A DNA stretch of 64,000 bases, from positions 64,936,031 through 65,000,030 of the forward strand of contig CM018682.1 of assembly GCA_009363875.1 (NCBI GenBank), in the 5' to 3' direction. A program made the translations under genes and the position numbers. Origin of the DNA: Mikania micrantha (taxonomy: Eukaryota; Streptophyta; Magnoliopsida; Asterales; Asteraceae). Position 1 is the first letter of the stretch; the number at the start of each line of letters is the position of its first letter. Shown here piece by piece: positions 1 to 9,061 of this stretch. The notes beneath the pieces were generated by a model. The model was not told where the DNA came from. It worked only from the letters and a program-made list of their open reading frames with translations, and searched no databases.

Positions 1-1125
1 AAGACCCATAATTATACAAAACCTTTGTGTTATCAACATTTAAAATAATAAGACAAATATTGAAGGTATGCTTGGATGTTTGGTAAAGAACAAACATACA
101 ACCCTTTTTGTTATCAATATTGCAAGAATCCATGACTTGAAGGTATGTTTATGTATGGGTTGATCATAGGTTACTTGTTATAAGACAAGTTACTAGGAAA
201 CCTTACAACACACAAACCTTTGTGTTATCAAGCATGGTAACAACTTAGAATTTGGAGGATTAGAAGAAGAAGATGAAGAAGAACATAAGTAATATAAGAG
301 CATTTAGTTTAAGTGTTTATTACCTTGGAGATCTTAGAAAGATCCCAAGAGAGGTGGTTTAGGGAGATAGAATTAGAAATCCAAAAAGAATGGATTTGGT
401 GCAAAGGATTTAGGAAGGATGGAATGGGGTATTTATAGTTGAGGAAGGGAGAGGGGTGTGTGTGACAAAAGTGTTGGAGGGGGCACAAAGATGTTGGAGT
501 GTAGGTTAGTAGGTTATAAAGTTAAATGATTATGTTTAATTAAGATTTTTGATTTAATTTTTAATTAGGGAAAGAGTTCTTTCAATTTTTATAAACAAAA
601 ATGGGTAATAATATTTATAAAATAAAGATTTGGGCATAAAATAGGAGTTTATAAAGTTTAGTACTAAAATATTTCTAAAATTTATAAAATTTCTTGCAAA
701 TGTTTATTGATTCATATTTATTTAAAAGAACTTATTAAATATTTATTTTACATTATGAATAACTTTGAACTTGTTTGATAAATTTTATAATTATTTAAAC
801 ATTGATTTAAATATTAAAATAGTTATGAATTTATATTTATACTCAACATTTTTATAAAATTTATTCTAATATTTGGGATATTTATAGGTAGTTTATAATA
901 TAATTTGCGTTATTAAATATTTCCAAATTCTCATAGTTATTCCGTTAATCCTTGATTATTTTCATACGCATTACGATATCTGAAAACCCATGACTGATCA
1001 CGTTTTTCTTAGTTGTTTAAATACCATCGACTCAACATACGTATTAACTTGGTTTTTGTCCGTTAATGGCTAAATAGTTAAGATCTTAATATGGATTTTT
1101 ACCTGGATTTTTCACGGATGTTACA
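1..1125 (-). mobile_element. LTR fragment (minus orientation), cut by window edge
   Basis: Read on the minus strand this starts with TGTAACATCC at 1125, a typical Ty3 LTR start, and continues past the left edge. A minus-strand TATA motif (CTATAAATA) lies at 430-438, followed in that direction by purine/pyrimidine-biased leader-like sequence. The plus-strand end (...GATGTTACA) abuts a chromodomain coding remnant at 1126, so this LTR interrupts the pol gene of another element. No coding sequence is visible. The rest of the element and its target duplication lie outside the window, so LTR identity is inferred from terminal bases, promoter layout and context. Confidence 0.55.
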
Positions 1126-1266
1126 GTGGATAAGAAGGAAAGGCACCTTCGTAATAAGACGGTTCGTCAAGTCAGAGTTCAGTGGAAACATCGGAAGGGT
1201 TCAGACACGACATGGGAGACGGAAGGTGAAATGAGGAGGTTGTACCCTCCTTTGTTCGAATTGTAA
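1126..1266 (+). pseudogene. Ty3/gypsy pol C-terminal chromodomain remnant
   Basis: An open 47-codon stretch ending in TAA matches the end of plant chromovirus polyproteins. It reads VRQVRVQWKHRKG, then an aromatic W-E-T segment and LYPPLFEL before the stop, and can be compared with the intact version at about 20040-20130. In this family the C-terminal chromodomain follows integrase and is thought to guide integration to particular chromatin. Everything upstream (integrase, RT, gag) has been displaced by the minus-strand LTR ending at 1125. A polypurine tract and an LTR start follow at once, as expected for the 3' end of an element. It is a fragment and cannot function alone. Confidence 0.75.
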
Positions 1267-1297
1267 ACGAGTCAGGTTTCAGGACGAAACCTATTGT

Positions 1298-1310
1298 AAG
1301 GAGGGGAGAC
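1298..1310 (+). other. Polypurine tract of the remnant Ty3 element
   Basis: A purine run (AAGGAGGGGAGAC) lies 31 bp after the pol stop and directly before the LTR start at 1312. This is the normal place for the plus-strand DNA primer of an LTR retrotransposon. Confidence 0.65.
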
Positions 1311-1456
1311 TTCTAACACCCCAAATTTTCTAAATACAATTTATTTGAACTTACGAATGGGTAACGGATAATAAACTTGTAAGGAAAAAGGACGAAAAAC
1401 AAACTAAGACAAATACCACGAAACTTGGAACTCGAACTGGATTTCTAGAACAGCCA

Positions 1457-1540
1457 ACCAGTGTACTCGAAATCTTGTACTCGAAAATCTTGTACTCGAA
1501 ATCCCGTAGTCGAAGTCCCCACCCCAGATTTCGAGTACCT
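1457..1540 (+). repeat. GTACTCGAA motif cluster upstream of LTR TATA
   Basis: GTACTCGAA or close variants occur about every 18 bp (TGTACTCGAAATC, TGTACTCGAAAATC, TGTACTCGAAATC, CGTAGTCGAAGTC), then once inverted as TTTCGAGTACC just before the TATA at 1545. A second looser cluster of TTCGAGTAC variants spans about 1923-2083. Placement next to the promoter suggests a cis-regulatory array (inference). Confidence 0.6.
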
Positions 1541-2896
1541 TGCCTATATATATGAGTGCCTTGGGAAACGTGCATACCTTTGGCTGGGAGCACATTCTCT
1601 CTTGAGTACATGAAGTAGGGTTCAAGAACTTAAAGGATCCGCTGTAAATCGCTGAGGAAGGAGAAGGAACACCTAGGAAGCTACCAGGAGGATCATTTAC
1701 CAACAAGTAAGTATTCTATTCGAGAAAGTTAGGATTTTTATGAAAAAGTGAACTTATGGATAAAGCTCCCACCTTTATGCATAAAGTTCAAAACTTAGTG
1801 GTTCCAGCATGTTGGTAACCACATAAGAAATCTATAACTAGCTTCCCCAGGTCTTAGATGAATTTCTGAGATGTGTTATGACGGAAAGATGTGTACACGA
1901 AATTATACACAAAGGGAGTACTCGAAGCCATACTTGAAAAGTAAGAACCCGGTTCGAATACACTAAGTTTCGAATACACTTGTTTCGAGTACCCTAGTTT
2001 CGAGTAGACAGGGAAATTCGAGTACACCAGTATTTCGAGTACTAGTGATGGTTCGAGTACGCTAGTCTTTGAATACTTAAGCAGTTCGGGAACAGGATGG
2101 TTTTCAAACACTGGGGGCTGGTTAGGAGGTTATGAGAACTTAGAATAATTTCTAAGCCTAAGAATGTGATGTATTGAGATGATGTAACTAATGTAGGTTC
2201 CTAAGTCCCTAGCTAAGGAGTTCGGCTAAGGAAACAAGAGTCTACTTTCAAGTGAGTTCTAGACGCCCTATTTCATGATTAATGTTTTGGGCTGGCATAC
2301 ATGCTTGTTGTTATGTCTATGATGTTATGTGCTTGTGATGATGATGAATAAATGATGATATGCCATGATTATGTATGCATGTATATGTATTATGCATGAT
2401 GAATATATATGAGAAAGTGCTAAGTATGACGAATGAATGTTACCGAACTATGATGACCATAATCATGATATAGTCATAGGAGAACATACCATGATGAATT
2501 CCTAAGCCGTTAAGATAACATGAAATGATGATGAAGATGCTAGCATGGGATATTATGATATGATATATGCCTTTACTCTTAGGGCAGAATACTATGATGA
2601 TAATATGCTAGTATGAAAAGTTCATGAATGCCAGTATATAGGATCTGATGATATGATGATAGCATGATATGAACTCATTGCTAGGAAGTTATGATGATAT
2701 GATGAAATGATACTGGCATGACATGATATGATGAGTCCTATGATATTAAGACAAAATGATGATGTTATGATGATAAAATACTAGCATGAAATGTTATGAT
2801 GTTATGATGAACATGATGAATGATGGTATGATGCTAGTATGCCATCTATGATGAACGAACGATGTTCCTATACGTGTTATAGGAAAAGGTACGAAT

Positions 2897-3070
2897 GATA
2901 GTCAACCACGACTATAACTGGGTATGTTAGTCCACCACGACTATAACTGGGTATGATAGTGAACCACGACTATAACTGGGTTTGATAGTCAACCACGACT
3001 GTAACTGGGTATGATAGTCAACCACGACTATAACTGGGTATGATAGTCAACCACGACTATAACTGGGTAT
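2897..3070 (+). repeat. Tandem array, 6 x 29 bp
   Basis: Six consecutive 29-bp units of the form GATAGTCAACCACGACTATA followed by ACTGGGTAT, with only a few substitutions between units (174 bp = 6 x 29 exactly). It lies in the downstream half of the LTR. Other Ty3-type LTRs in the window have a GTTGACT-containing segment at a comparable place (about 7333 and 57160-57305), so the array probably expanded from an LTR segment shared by these families. Confidence 0.85.
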
Positions 3071-3512
3071 GGAGCCTTTTGCCAGCATAAGCCCATTGCT
3101 CATGTTGATGACAGTGGTTTTGATGATGACGATGGTCATATGGTTACGATGATGAAATGGTTATGTGCTATGGTTTATGTGTATGAAATGATGCTTTCAT
3201 GTTAAAATGTTTAACTCACTAAACGATTATGATGTTTTATGAAAACTAGAACTCACCATCATAAACTGACTTGATTTAGCATGTATGTCAGGTTAAAGCT
3301 ATGATAAGAGAAGGCATGGAGCTCGGGCATCAACTCAGACGAACCGTTGGTTTTGGCAATTCGATATGTTTTTGATACAGACATTTTATTGAACTCTGTT
3401 TATCAAACTATGTTTACATTTCCGCTGCATGATTATGAAAGTTTTTAGTTTAAGAGCTATGTGTCATGATGGAAACCAACCTCTGTGAGGCGCTGGGAAA
3501 CGGGGCCTCACA

Positions 3513-4204
3513 CTCATGATACCAAAAGCTTATATACATGACTGGAATCTTCAAATTAATCAAATGCATGATATCAAAATATAAAAACTATGTATATCTT
3601 TAGGCTAATGATACCAAAATAAAAAATGATTGCTATTGAATTTTTAGATTTTTGTCTCATTTTTATACAAAGTTTTACATATTAAGTAACATTGTATTCC
3701 AAATATGTTAGCTCAACTGCAATATTTTGAGTAATTTTTACACCTAAAAGTTTAAGGTTCATGAAGGAAAAGGAAAATGAAACTGAAAACAACCCATAAA
3801 TGTATTAAAAACACAAAAAAAAAAAACCAAACCAAACCAAACGAGTTTTGAAAACACAAAAAAAATTTTGATTTTGGGTTTGCATTTGTATTAAGCAAAA
3901 AATGACTCAAACTAACCCATACACACCGTTACTTGTAAACAAACTGCATTGGTGATTGTTTTACATAAAAGAAATGGTTGTTTAAATTATTGAAAAGATA
4001 AAATCAAGTCGTGTTGAATATTTTTTATTGGCACCTAATCTGGTTCTAAATCTACCTAATATGCCAATTGCAATATTTGAACTCTCGACCTCCAACTGAG
4101 GAAATTATTGGGCTAAATGTCATTTGCTAGAAATAGGAGTGATAATCTTGACCCAAAGAGAAATATGTTTACTTTAGTGAACAATTATTGTTTTGGGTTG
4201 ATAC
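3513..4204. other. AT-rich intergenic DNA, no gene seen
   Basis: Non-coding sequence between the remnant LTR and the hAT terminus. It contains a poly-A run followed by AACCAAACC-type low complexity (3815-3845). No domain, terminal repeat or RNA gene was recognised. Confidence 0.5.
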
Positions 4205-4905
4205 TAGAGGTGCTCAAGCCGGTCCGGTTTGGGTGTTGGGTGTGGGAAACCGGTTCTTCCTCAAACCGGTTCAGGTTTGAAACCGGTTCGGTCCTTCGAG
4301 CTTCCAAACTGTAAAGACGTGATAGGACCGGCGATTTCAGTTTGGACGGAAGGTTAGGGTTTGCACACACGACGAACATGAAGATGATGAACAAAATCAA
4401 ATGATATATTGATAGAATCGAATGATTACATGATTGAATCCACATCAAAAAAGAACATAGTGTTGCCGGGGAGAGATCGAGCATGATCTCTCCCCCTCTC
4501 GTGCTCAAACCCAAGAACACACACAAAAACCTTTAACCCTAAAATCTGGAAAACTGGTATTTATAGGGGCTGTAGCCCATTCGCCCGAATGGAGACATTT
4601 GGCCCCTCATTCGGCCGAATGGACCCCTTTACATGAAATCCATTCGCATATGCTCCTGCGCGACTCATTTTCCAGTATAACAACACACAATTACATACAA
4701 GTGATTACAAATAAGCAAATACAAATCTAATCTATTCGAACAACAACGGACACCCAAAATATGCATCAACACAAACCTATACAAACCGATTCGCATTTCA
4801 AAAAACAGGTTTTATCCAAACCGGTTCTTCACACCGGTTTTTAATATTTTTTTTCAAATCTAATAAAACCTTAAACTTTAATAAAAACTTAAACTAATAA
4901 AACCT
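4205..4905 (-). mobile_element. hAT transposon 3' terminal region
   Basis: The sequence from 4205 starts TAGAGGTGCTCAAGCCGG, resembling plant hAT ends (TAGGGGTG-like terminus followed by CCGGTTT-rich subterminal repeats). AACCGGTT occurs repeatedly at 4247-4295 and again at 4815-4840. The two blocks are separated only by the solo LTR at 4310-4771. The segment then enters a TTAAACTAATAAAACC-type array (4855-4905), which resumes at 36332 after the copia insertion and leads to a minus-strand hAT transposase. That makes this the transposase-distal end of one hAT element. The opposite terminus and an 8-bp duplication were not found. Confidence 0.55.
4310..4771 (-). mobile_element. Solo LTR of a Sirevirus-like copia relative
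   Basis: A 462-bp TG...CA segment is flanked by perfect 5-bp duplications CAAAC (4305-4309 and 4772-4776) and has no internal domain, so it fits a solo LTR. On the minus strand it begins TGTTGATGCA and ends CCTATCACGTCTTTACA, resembling the large copia LTR (TGTAGATGCA...CCTACA). Minus-strand TATA CTATAAATA lies at 4558-4566, just downstream of the palindromes CATTCGCCCGAATG (4579-4592) and CATTCGGCCGAATG (4608-4621), the same motif that marks the copia element at 4906. It interrupts the hAT subterminal repeats. Kinship with the larger copia is inferred from termini and motif. Confidence 0.8.
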
Positions 4906-5225
4906 TGTAGATGCACTTATTGTCCCTAGTTCTATTTTGTAATATTCATCTTGTAAAATTCAAGTTATTAATGGAAGTTGTCTTTTTATATTGTTCTTAA
5001 TGTTTATGTTTTAATTATTTGATTATATGATTGGGTGATTTGGTTTATTGTTTAATTGAGTATGAGTATTGCTCATTCGGCTGAATGACTCTAGAGTATG
5101 AAGTCATTCGGCGAATGAGAATAGAGTATGTCTATATTCGGCGAATGAGTCATTCGCCGAATGACTCATTCGACGGAATTACCTATTCGACAGGAGTCAT
5201 TCGCCGAATGAGTTGTTTCGGCCTC
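4906..5225 (+). mobile_element. Copia 5' LTR, first part (U3)
   Basis: Starts TGTAGATGCACTTATTG and matches 35690-36009 with only a few substitutions. It holds CATTCGGCTGAATG and several CATTCGSCGAATG-type palindromes between 5074 and 5213. It is broken after GCCTC (5221-5225), the target duplication of the Ty3 element that starts at 5226. Confidence 0.92.
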
Positions 5226-7923
5226 TGTGACACCTCGCAATTTCCAGGTCAGCAATCTCTTTACTTTAAGTTAATAATATATGTTACTGTTGCATACGTG
5301 GCACTAGAATCATTACTATTTAGTGTGACACGTGGCACAACAAACCAAACACATCGATAATTTGAGGAATTATCGTAAAACGCACGCACGTGTCTTGAAT
5401 AACGAACGTTGGTGAACGGATCAAACCACAGTCCACCTATGCTACACTTAGGTTATAGGGAACCTAAAATAGACGAAACGATGCTCATATGTCTCGAATC
5501 GATGTCCATAATCGAGAAATACACGAAAAATAGGCCAAAACATGAAAATGGACCACATTGGGCCGGATCCAGGGTTCAGGCGGTACGCCTGACCCGATAA
5601 CTCTACCCCTGGCGATGCGCTCGGATGAGGAAGGGGACACCCTAGCCGATTTCTCGCGCGCGGTACGCCTGGTTTCCAAACACCCTCGACAGGCGTTACG
5701 CCTGGCTCCTCTGACACCTAAAAATCTTGTAAATCTCATGATTACCACACCATACTCCTTTTACCCAATCCCATACGTAAACTCTTCCATTTAAACCCCA
5801 AGACCATCTGCTATCACTCCCATAACACCCATTTGAAGGCATTGGAAGCCATTGTTGAGAGATTTGGAGCTTGGGAAGCTTGTTCTTGAAGATCTTGAAG
5901 GTTTGAGGCACAAAGGAGCTCCAAGAACACCATACTCCATTCTTTCTCATGATCAAAGCTAGCTTAGCCACATTTTGAAGCATTAGAAGGTAGTTCTAGC
6001 ACTCTTGTAGTATAAAAACACCATTACACACACCTACAAGCTCACACACACACATACAAGTGCATGAGCTTCACATACACGAATTTCTATCACTTTGAAT
6101 CTGGGTTTGTTGATTTGAGTATGAATATTGATGATCTATGGTGTTAGTATGATGTATTTTTACATTTCATAAGGATGTTGTTATGATAGAATGGTCATAT
6201 TAGACAAAATGATGGTGCTAGCAACATGTATGTATGATCTAGGTGGAGATTCATGAAGTTTGATATTGAAATGTTATTGGATATGATTTATGAGATCTAG
6301 AAGTGTTATGAATAGCAAGATATGTCAAAATGTGATTTTTACAAATTGTGGTAACTTTAATATCATGAAATGTTGATTTATGATGAAATGGCTTAATGCA
6401 TGTGTTTAGATCTATAAGTTATGTTAAAAATGATGTTTAGAAACTAAAAGGATGGTTATCGATGTATTAAAATCGTTAAAATCACCAAATGTATGATTTT
6501 TATGAATATTACTATAAATAGTAACTTATTTCACAAAGTCTATAAATGATGACATGTTTGTTGTAATGAATATGATTTAACGGTTATTTTGAACTAGGAT
6601 GACGACGTTATGATGAGATTGTTAGCTAGACTTAGTGACACATGTTTATTTTGTAACTTTCTAATTATAGAAACTTTTATGTGCAAACCACGCTAAACCA
6701 ACTAAGTGTAACTATGTGTTATGTGATAACATGCTCAATTAGGATAAATACGCATGATTAGAATAATCGGATTATAATTTCTTACATGACTTGCTTGAAT
6801 TAGAAACTTTCCTGAAATAGAAACTTACTATAACTAGTAAGTTTCCTCACGAAAGTGATTATTGGTATCCGCACCTTTCACACGACACTAAACCACACGT
6901 TACACGAGCACTTGATCCAAACCGTCACCAACGGGTCGTTAGGTCAAACACGGTCAACTCGACCCACAAAACAACTCGGAATAACTCTAACACGGTCCTG
7001 TGATGCCCACATGTATGCAAACACAAACTCATAGTGCCTATGTGATATAGGTGACTACTAGCCGGCAAGCTACACGATCTCTTTTGAGCAAACGCATTAC
7101 ACAAACTCAGGTGAGTTTACGGCCCCACTTTTACTCTTTAACTGATTTGCTAAACTATTGGGGTGAGAATACTATGCAACTGTTTTAGATGTATGACTGG
7201 TATGTTGTGAAAACCATTTTCGAGTGTAACTTTTATGGCTTAAAGTCCTCACTTATCCTTACCGTTAGTTGTGTATCAAACGAGTCGTAATTACGTAGTA
7301 CTACTGGGTTTGACTAACCCCACTCGGCACCAATGTTGACTGGAGGTCATAACGAATGTAATTTCGATGGGAATGCGGGTTCAGCGATGACCTGCGGAGG
7401 CAAACGGGAACAGTCTAGTTTCGGTAAGATGAACTGACACACTCCACGGATCGTAGTATCCAACAACAAAACTTAACATACCCAGTATATGTCTGTTTAC
7501 TTTTCAGTCTGTCTAAACCTGTGAACTCACCAACTTTTTAGTTGACACTTTTCGCATGTATTCTCAGGTAACTAATGGAGCACACGCTAGGATGCGCACA
7601 AGGATGTATTAAGGAGTCTGACTGGCATATAGACTCAAGACCTAGGCTTGTGTGTGCATTTGTTGATTTTTAAACAATTTGAACAATGTAGTGTCATGAA
7701 CAATTTACATTCCGCTGTAACTTTGTTTACTTATGATATCTAATTATTTACGCTGCTTTAGTTATAAACATTCCGCTGCTTTATTTTGGAAACATGTTTG
7801 TTTTGCAAAACTGTGTGATTGTATACCTCATATAGAGTCGTTCTATATGACCATGAGCTGTGATCCTGGCCACGTCACACCCACGTGGACTGACACCACG
7901 AGTGGGAATTTGGGGGTGTGACA
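5226..7923 (+). mobile_element. Ty3 element 5' LTR
   Basis: Runs from TGTGACACCTCG to GGGGGTGTGACA. The only visible indels against the 3' LTR are a 5-bp gap near 6985 (the 3' LTR has an extra GTTGA) and one extra A near 7767. Three copies of a palindrome related to CAGGCGGTACGCCTG lie at 5577-5704, upstream of the probable transcription start, which is near the ATTTAAA at about 5789. Downstream there are two good splice-donor-like sites, CTCAG|GTGAGT near 7108 and CTCAG|GTAACT near 7568. Short open frames inside the LTR look incidental. Confidence 0.93.
5577..5704 (+). repeat. Palindromic CAGGCGGTACGCCTG motif, three copies in Ty3 U3
   Basis: CAGGCGGTACGCCTG at 5577-5591, the half-degenerate CGGTACGCCTG at 5661-5671 and CAGGCGTTACGCCTG at 5690-5704. 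They are conserved in the 3' LTR (20548-20675) apart from one base. Their GC-rich character contrasts with the AT-rich surroundings, and their place just upstream of the presumed start suggests regulatory binding sites (inference). Confidence 0.65.
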
Positions 7924-7926
7924 GAC

Positions 7927-7939
7927 TGGTATCAGAGCC
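7927..7939 (+). other. Primer binding site (initiator Met tRNA), Ty3 element
   Basis: TGGTATCAGAGCC begins 3 bp after the 5' LTR and is complementary to the 3' end of plant initiator methionine tRNA, the usual minus-strand primer for this group. Confidence 0.9.
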
Positions 7940-8078
7940 TTGGTTATAGAGAACTAGGTTTGCATGTGGTGAACTTAGACTATAGCCTTGCTCTACACTA
8001 GACACTACACTTAGAACTTTCACACTTATATTATTATTACCACTGTGAACTATTACTGACTAACTTAGAACTTACAGG

Positions 8079-8807
8079 ATGGATGATGACAATGAGGACA
8101 CGGGGCATAACCCGGGAAAGCGACCTATCGAGTATGAGCTGACAGAAGAGAGTCGTCAGCGAGTTAGGGATATCATGTTCCCAGAGGACTTTGAGGAGGC
8201 AGAAAGGGCACGCATTGCCAAGCGTGCCAGGTCGTGGACTTGGTACCCACGTACTGTGTGGGACTGGATAGTCGAGGAGAGAGTACCCCTCCAGCGTGTA
8301 CGGACCGATGATGACCGAGCACACCGACTACCGTCACTTGAAGTGTCACTCGAGCGGGCTTTCGCAGCCCATGTTGCTCGAACTGCTCGTGAGGCCAGTA
8401 GGGCGCGTGAGCGTGATGAGGAGATCATGGCTCTCCGAAAGGAGAATCAACATCTCCAAGGGCAGCTAGATCACCTGCGGGAGCAGGTAGTGGAAGAAAT
8501 AGCGGCACTCCGGAATCGGACAACACAGTTAGAGGAACGGCAGGAAGAGGTCGTCGCCGTGGTTCAGGGCCATGGGGAGCGACTGGTTGCAGTAGAGGGC
8601 GTTGCAGGAGAGAACCAGGCAGTGCTTCAAAACGCCTGGGCTGACCAGCTACTCATGGAACCAGAGGAGGAACCGGATCAAGGACCCCAATTCGAGGCTG
8701 AAGATCTCGAAGAGGGAGATTTTGATGAAGATCCAGACGAGGATCCTGATGAGGAGGACGATGATGGTCCTGCCGATAGTGGAGATTCACACTCCACGAT
8801 TGTCTAG
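8079..8807 (+). CDS. Extra ORF upstream of gag (coiled coil, acidic tail)
   Basis: An intact 242-codon frame between the PBS and gag. No known domain was recognised. The N-terminal third is charged, with a Trp-rich patch (WTWYPRTVWDWI). A predicted coiled coil follows at roughly residues 85-185, rich in Glu, Arg, Leu and Gln heptads. From about residue 193 the tail is almost purely Asp/Glu. The ATG follows a splice-acceptor-like ACTTACAG at about 8070-8077, which could join it to a donor in the LTR. Gag starts 255 bp downstream on a separate ATG. It has no zinc knuckle or gag homology domain, so it is not a duplicated gag. Its survival without stops, while pol is broken, may mean selection up to the last transposition or simply youth. 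Function unknown. Confidence 0.7.
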   Translation: MDDDNEDTGHNPGKRPIEYELTEESRQRVRDIMFPEDFEEAERARIAKRARSWTWYPRTVWDWIVEERVPLQRVRTDDDRAHRLPSLEVSLERAFAAHVARTAREASRARERDEEIMALRKENQHLQGQLDHLREQVVEEIAALRNRTTQLEERQEEVVAVVQGHGERLVAVEGVAGENQAVLQNAWADQLLMEPEEEPDQGPQFEAEDLEEGDFDEDPDEDPDEEDDDGPADSGDSHSTIV

Positions 8808-9061
8808 TTAGGATTTCTATTTCAGTATTTTACTTTTGTATTACTTAGCCGAGCGGGATGTGCTCGTGCAAATTTTGTAGTATCTCTTTTGAAAATCATT
8901 GTACCCGAAACTATTATTATTAATGGAAATGATATTTTGCTTTATTTATATTATGCTGATTATTGTTGTGATAATATGACATCTGACTTGACTTCTGACT
9001 TGACAATTGGCTAACACTCTGACTCATGCTAACTAACGTTCTAACCTTTCCATATAGAATC
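8808..9061 (+). promoter_or_regulatory. Spacer between extra ORF and gag with acceptor-like site
   Basis: 254 bp of T-rich non-coding DNA ending in a pyrimidine-rich CTAACCTTTCCATATAG directly before the gag ATG at 9062, which looks like a 3' splice site. If used, gag-pol would be made from a spliced RNA that skips the upstream ORF. An in-frame ATG at 9026 would lengthen gag by 12 residues; I prefer 9062 (MSGRGPN) because the added residues overlap the acceptor tract. Confidence 0.4.

Larger units (their letters stand above)
1312..3512 (+). mobile_element. Degenerate Ty3-type LTR (3' LTR of the remnant)
   Basis: The LTR begins TCTAACACCCC (a decayed TGTAACACCCC) right after the polypurine tract and ends GGGGCCTCACA at 3512, about 2.2 kb. 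It contains a TATA-like TATATATATG at 1545-1554, GTACTCGAA motif repeats around it, a splice-donor-like AA|GTAAGTATT near 1708, ATG/TGATGA-rich low-complexity DNA (2330-2870) and a 6 x 29 bp tandem array (2897-3070). Open frames here are short and unlike any protein I recognise. The matching 5' LTR is not in the window. Confidence 0.6.

Noticed and set aside
2897..3070. CRISPR-like direct repeats of 29 bp
   Set aside because: Units are head to tail with no unique spacers, in eukaryotic LTR sequence and without cas genes.
5448..5983. Open frames in the Ty3 LTR (also at 20419-20954)
   Set aside because: Overlapping frames on both strands, duplicated only because the LTR is duplicated, with no domain or start context.
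8079..8807. A second gag
   Set aside because: It lacks a gag homology region and zinc knuckles; true gag starts at 9062.
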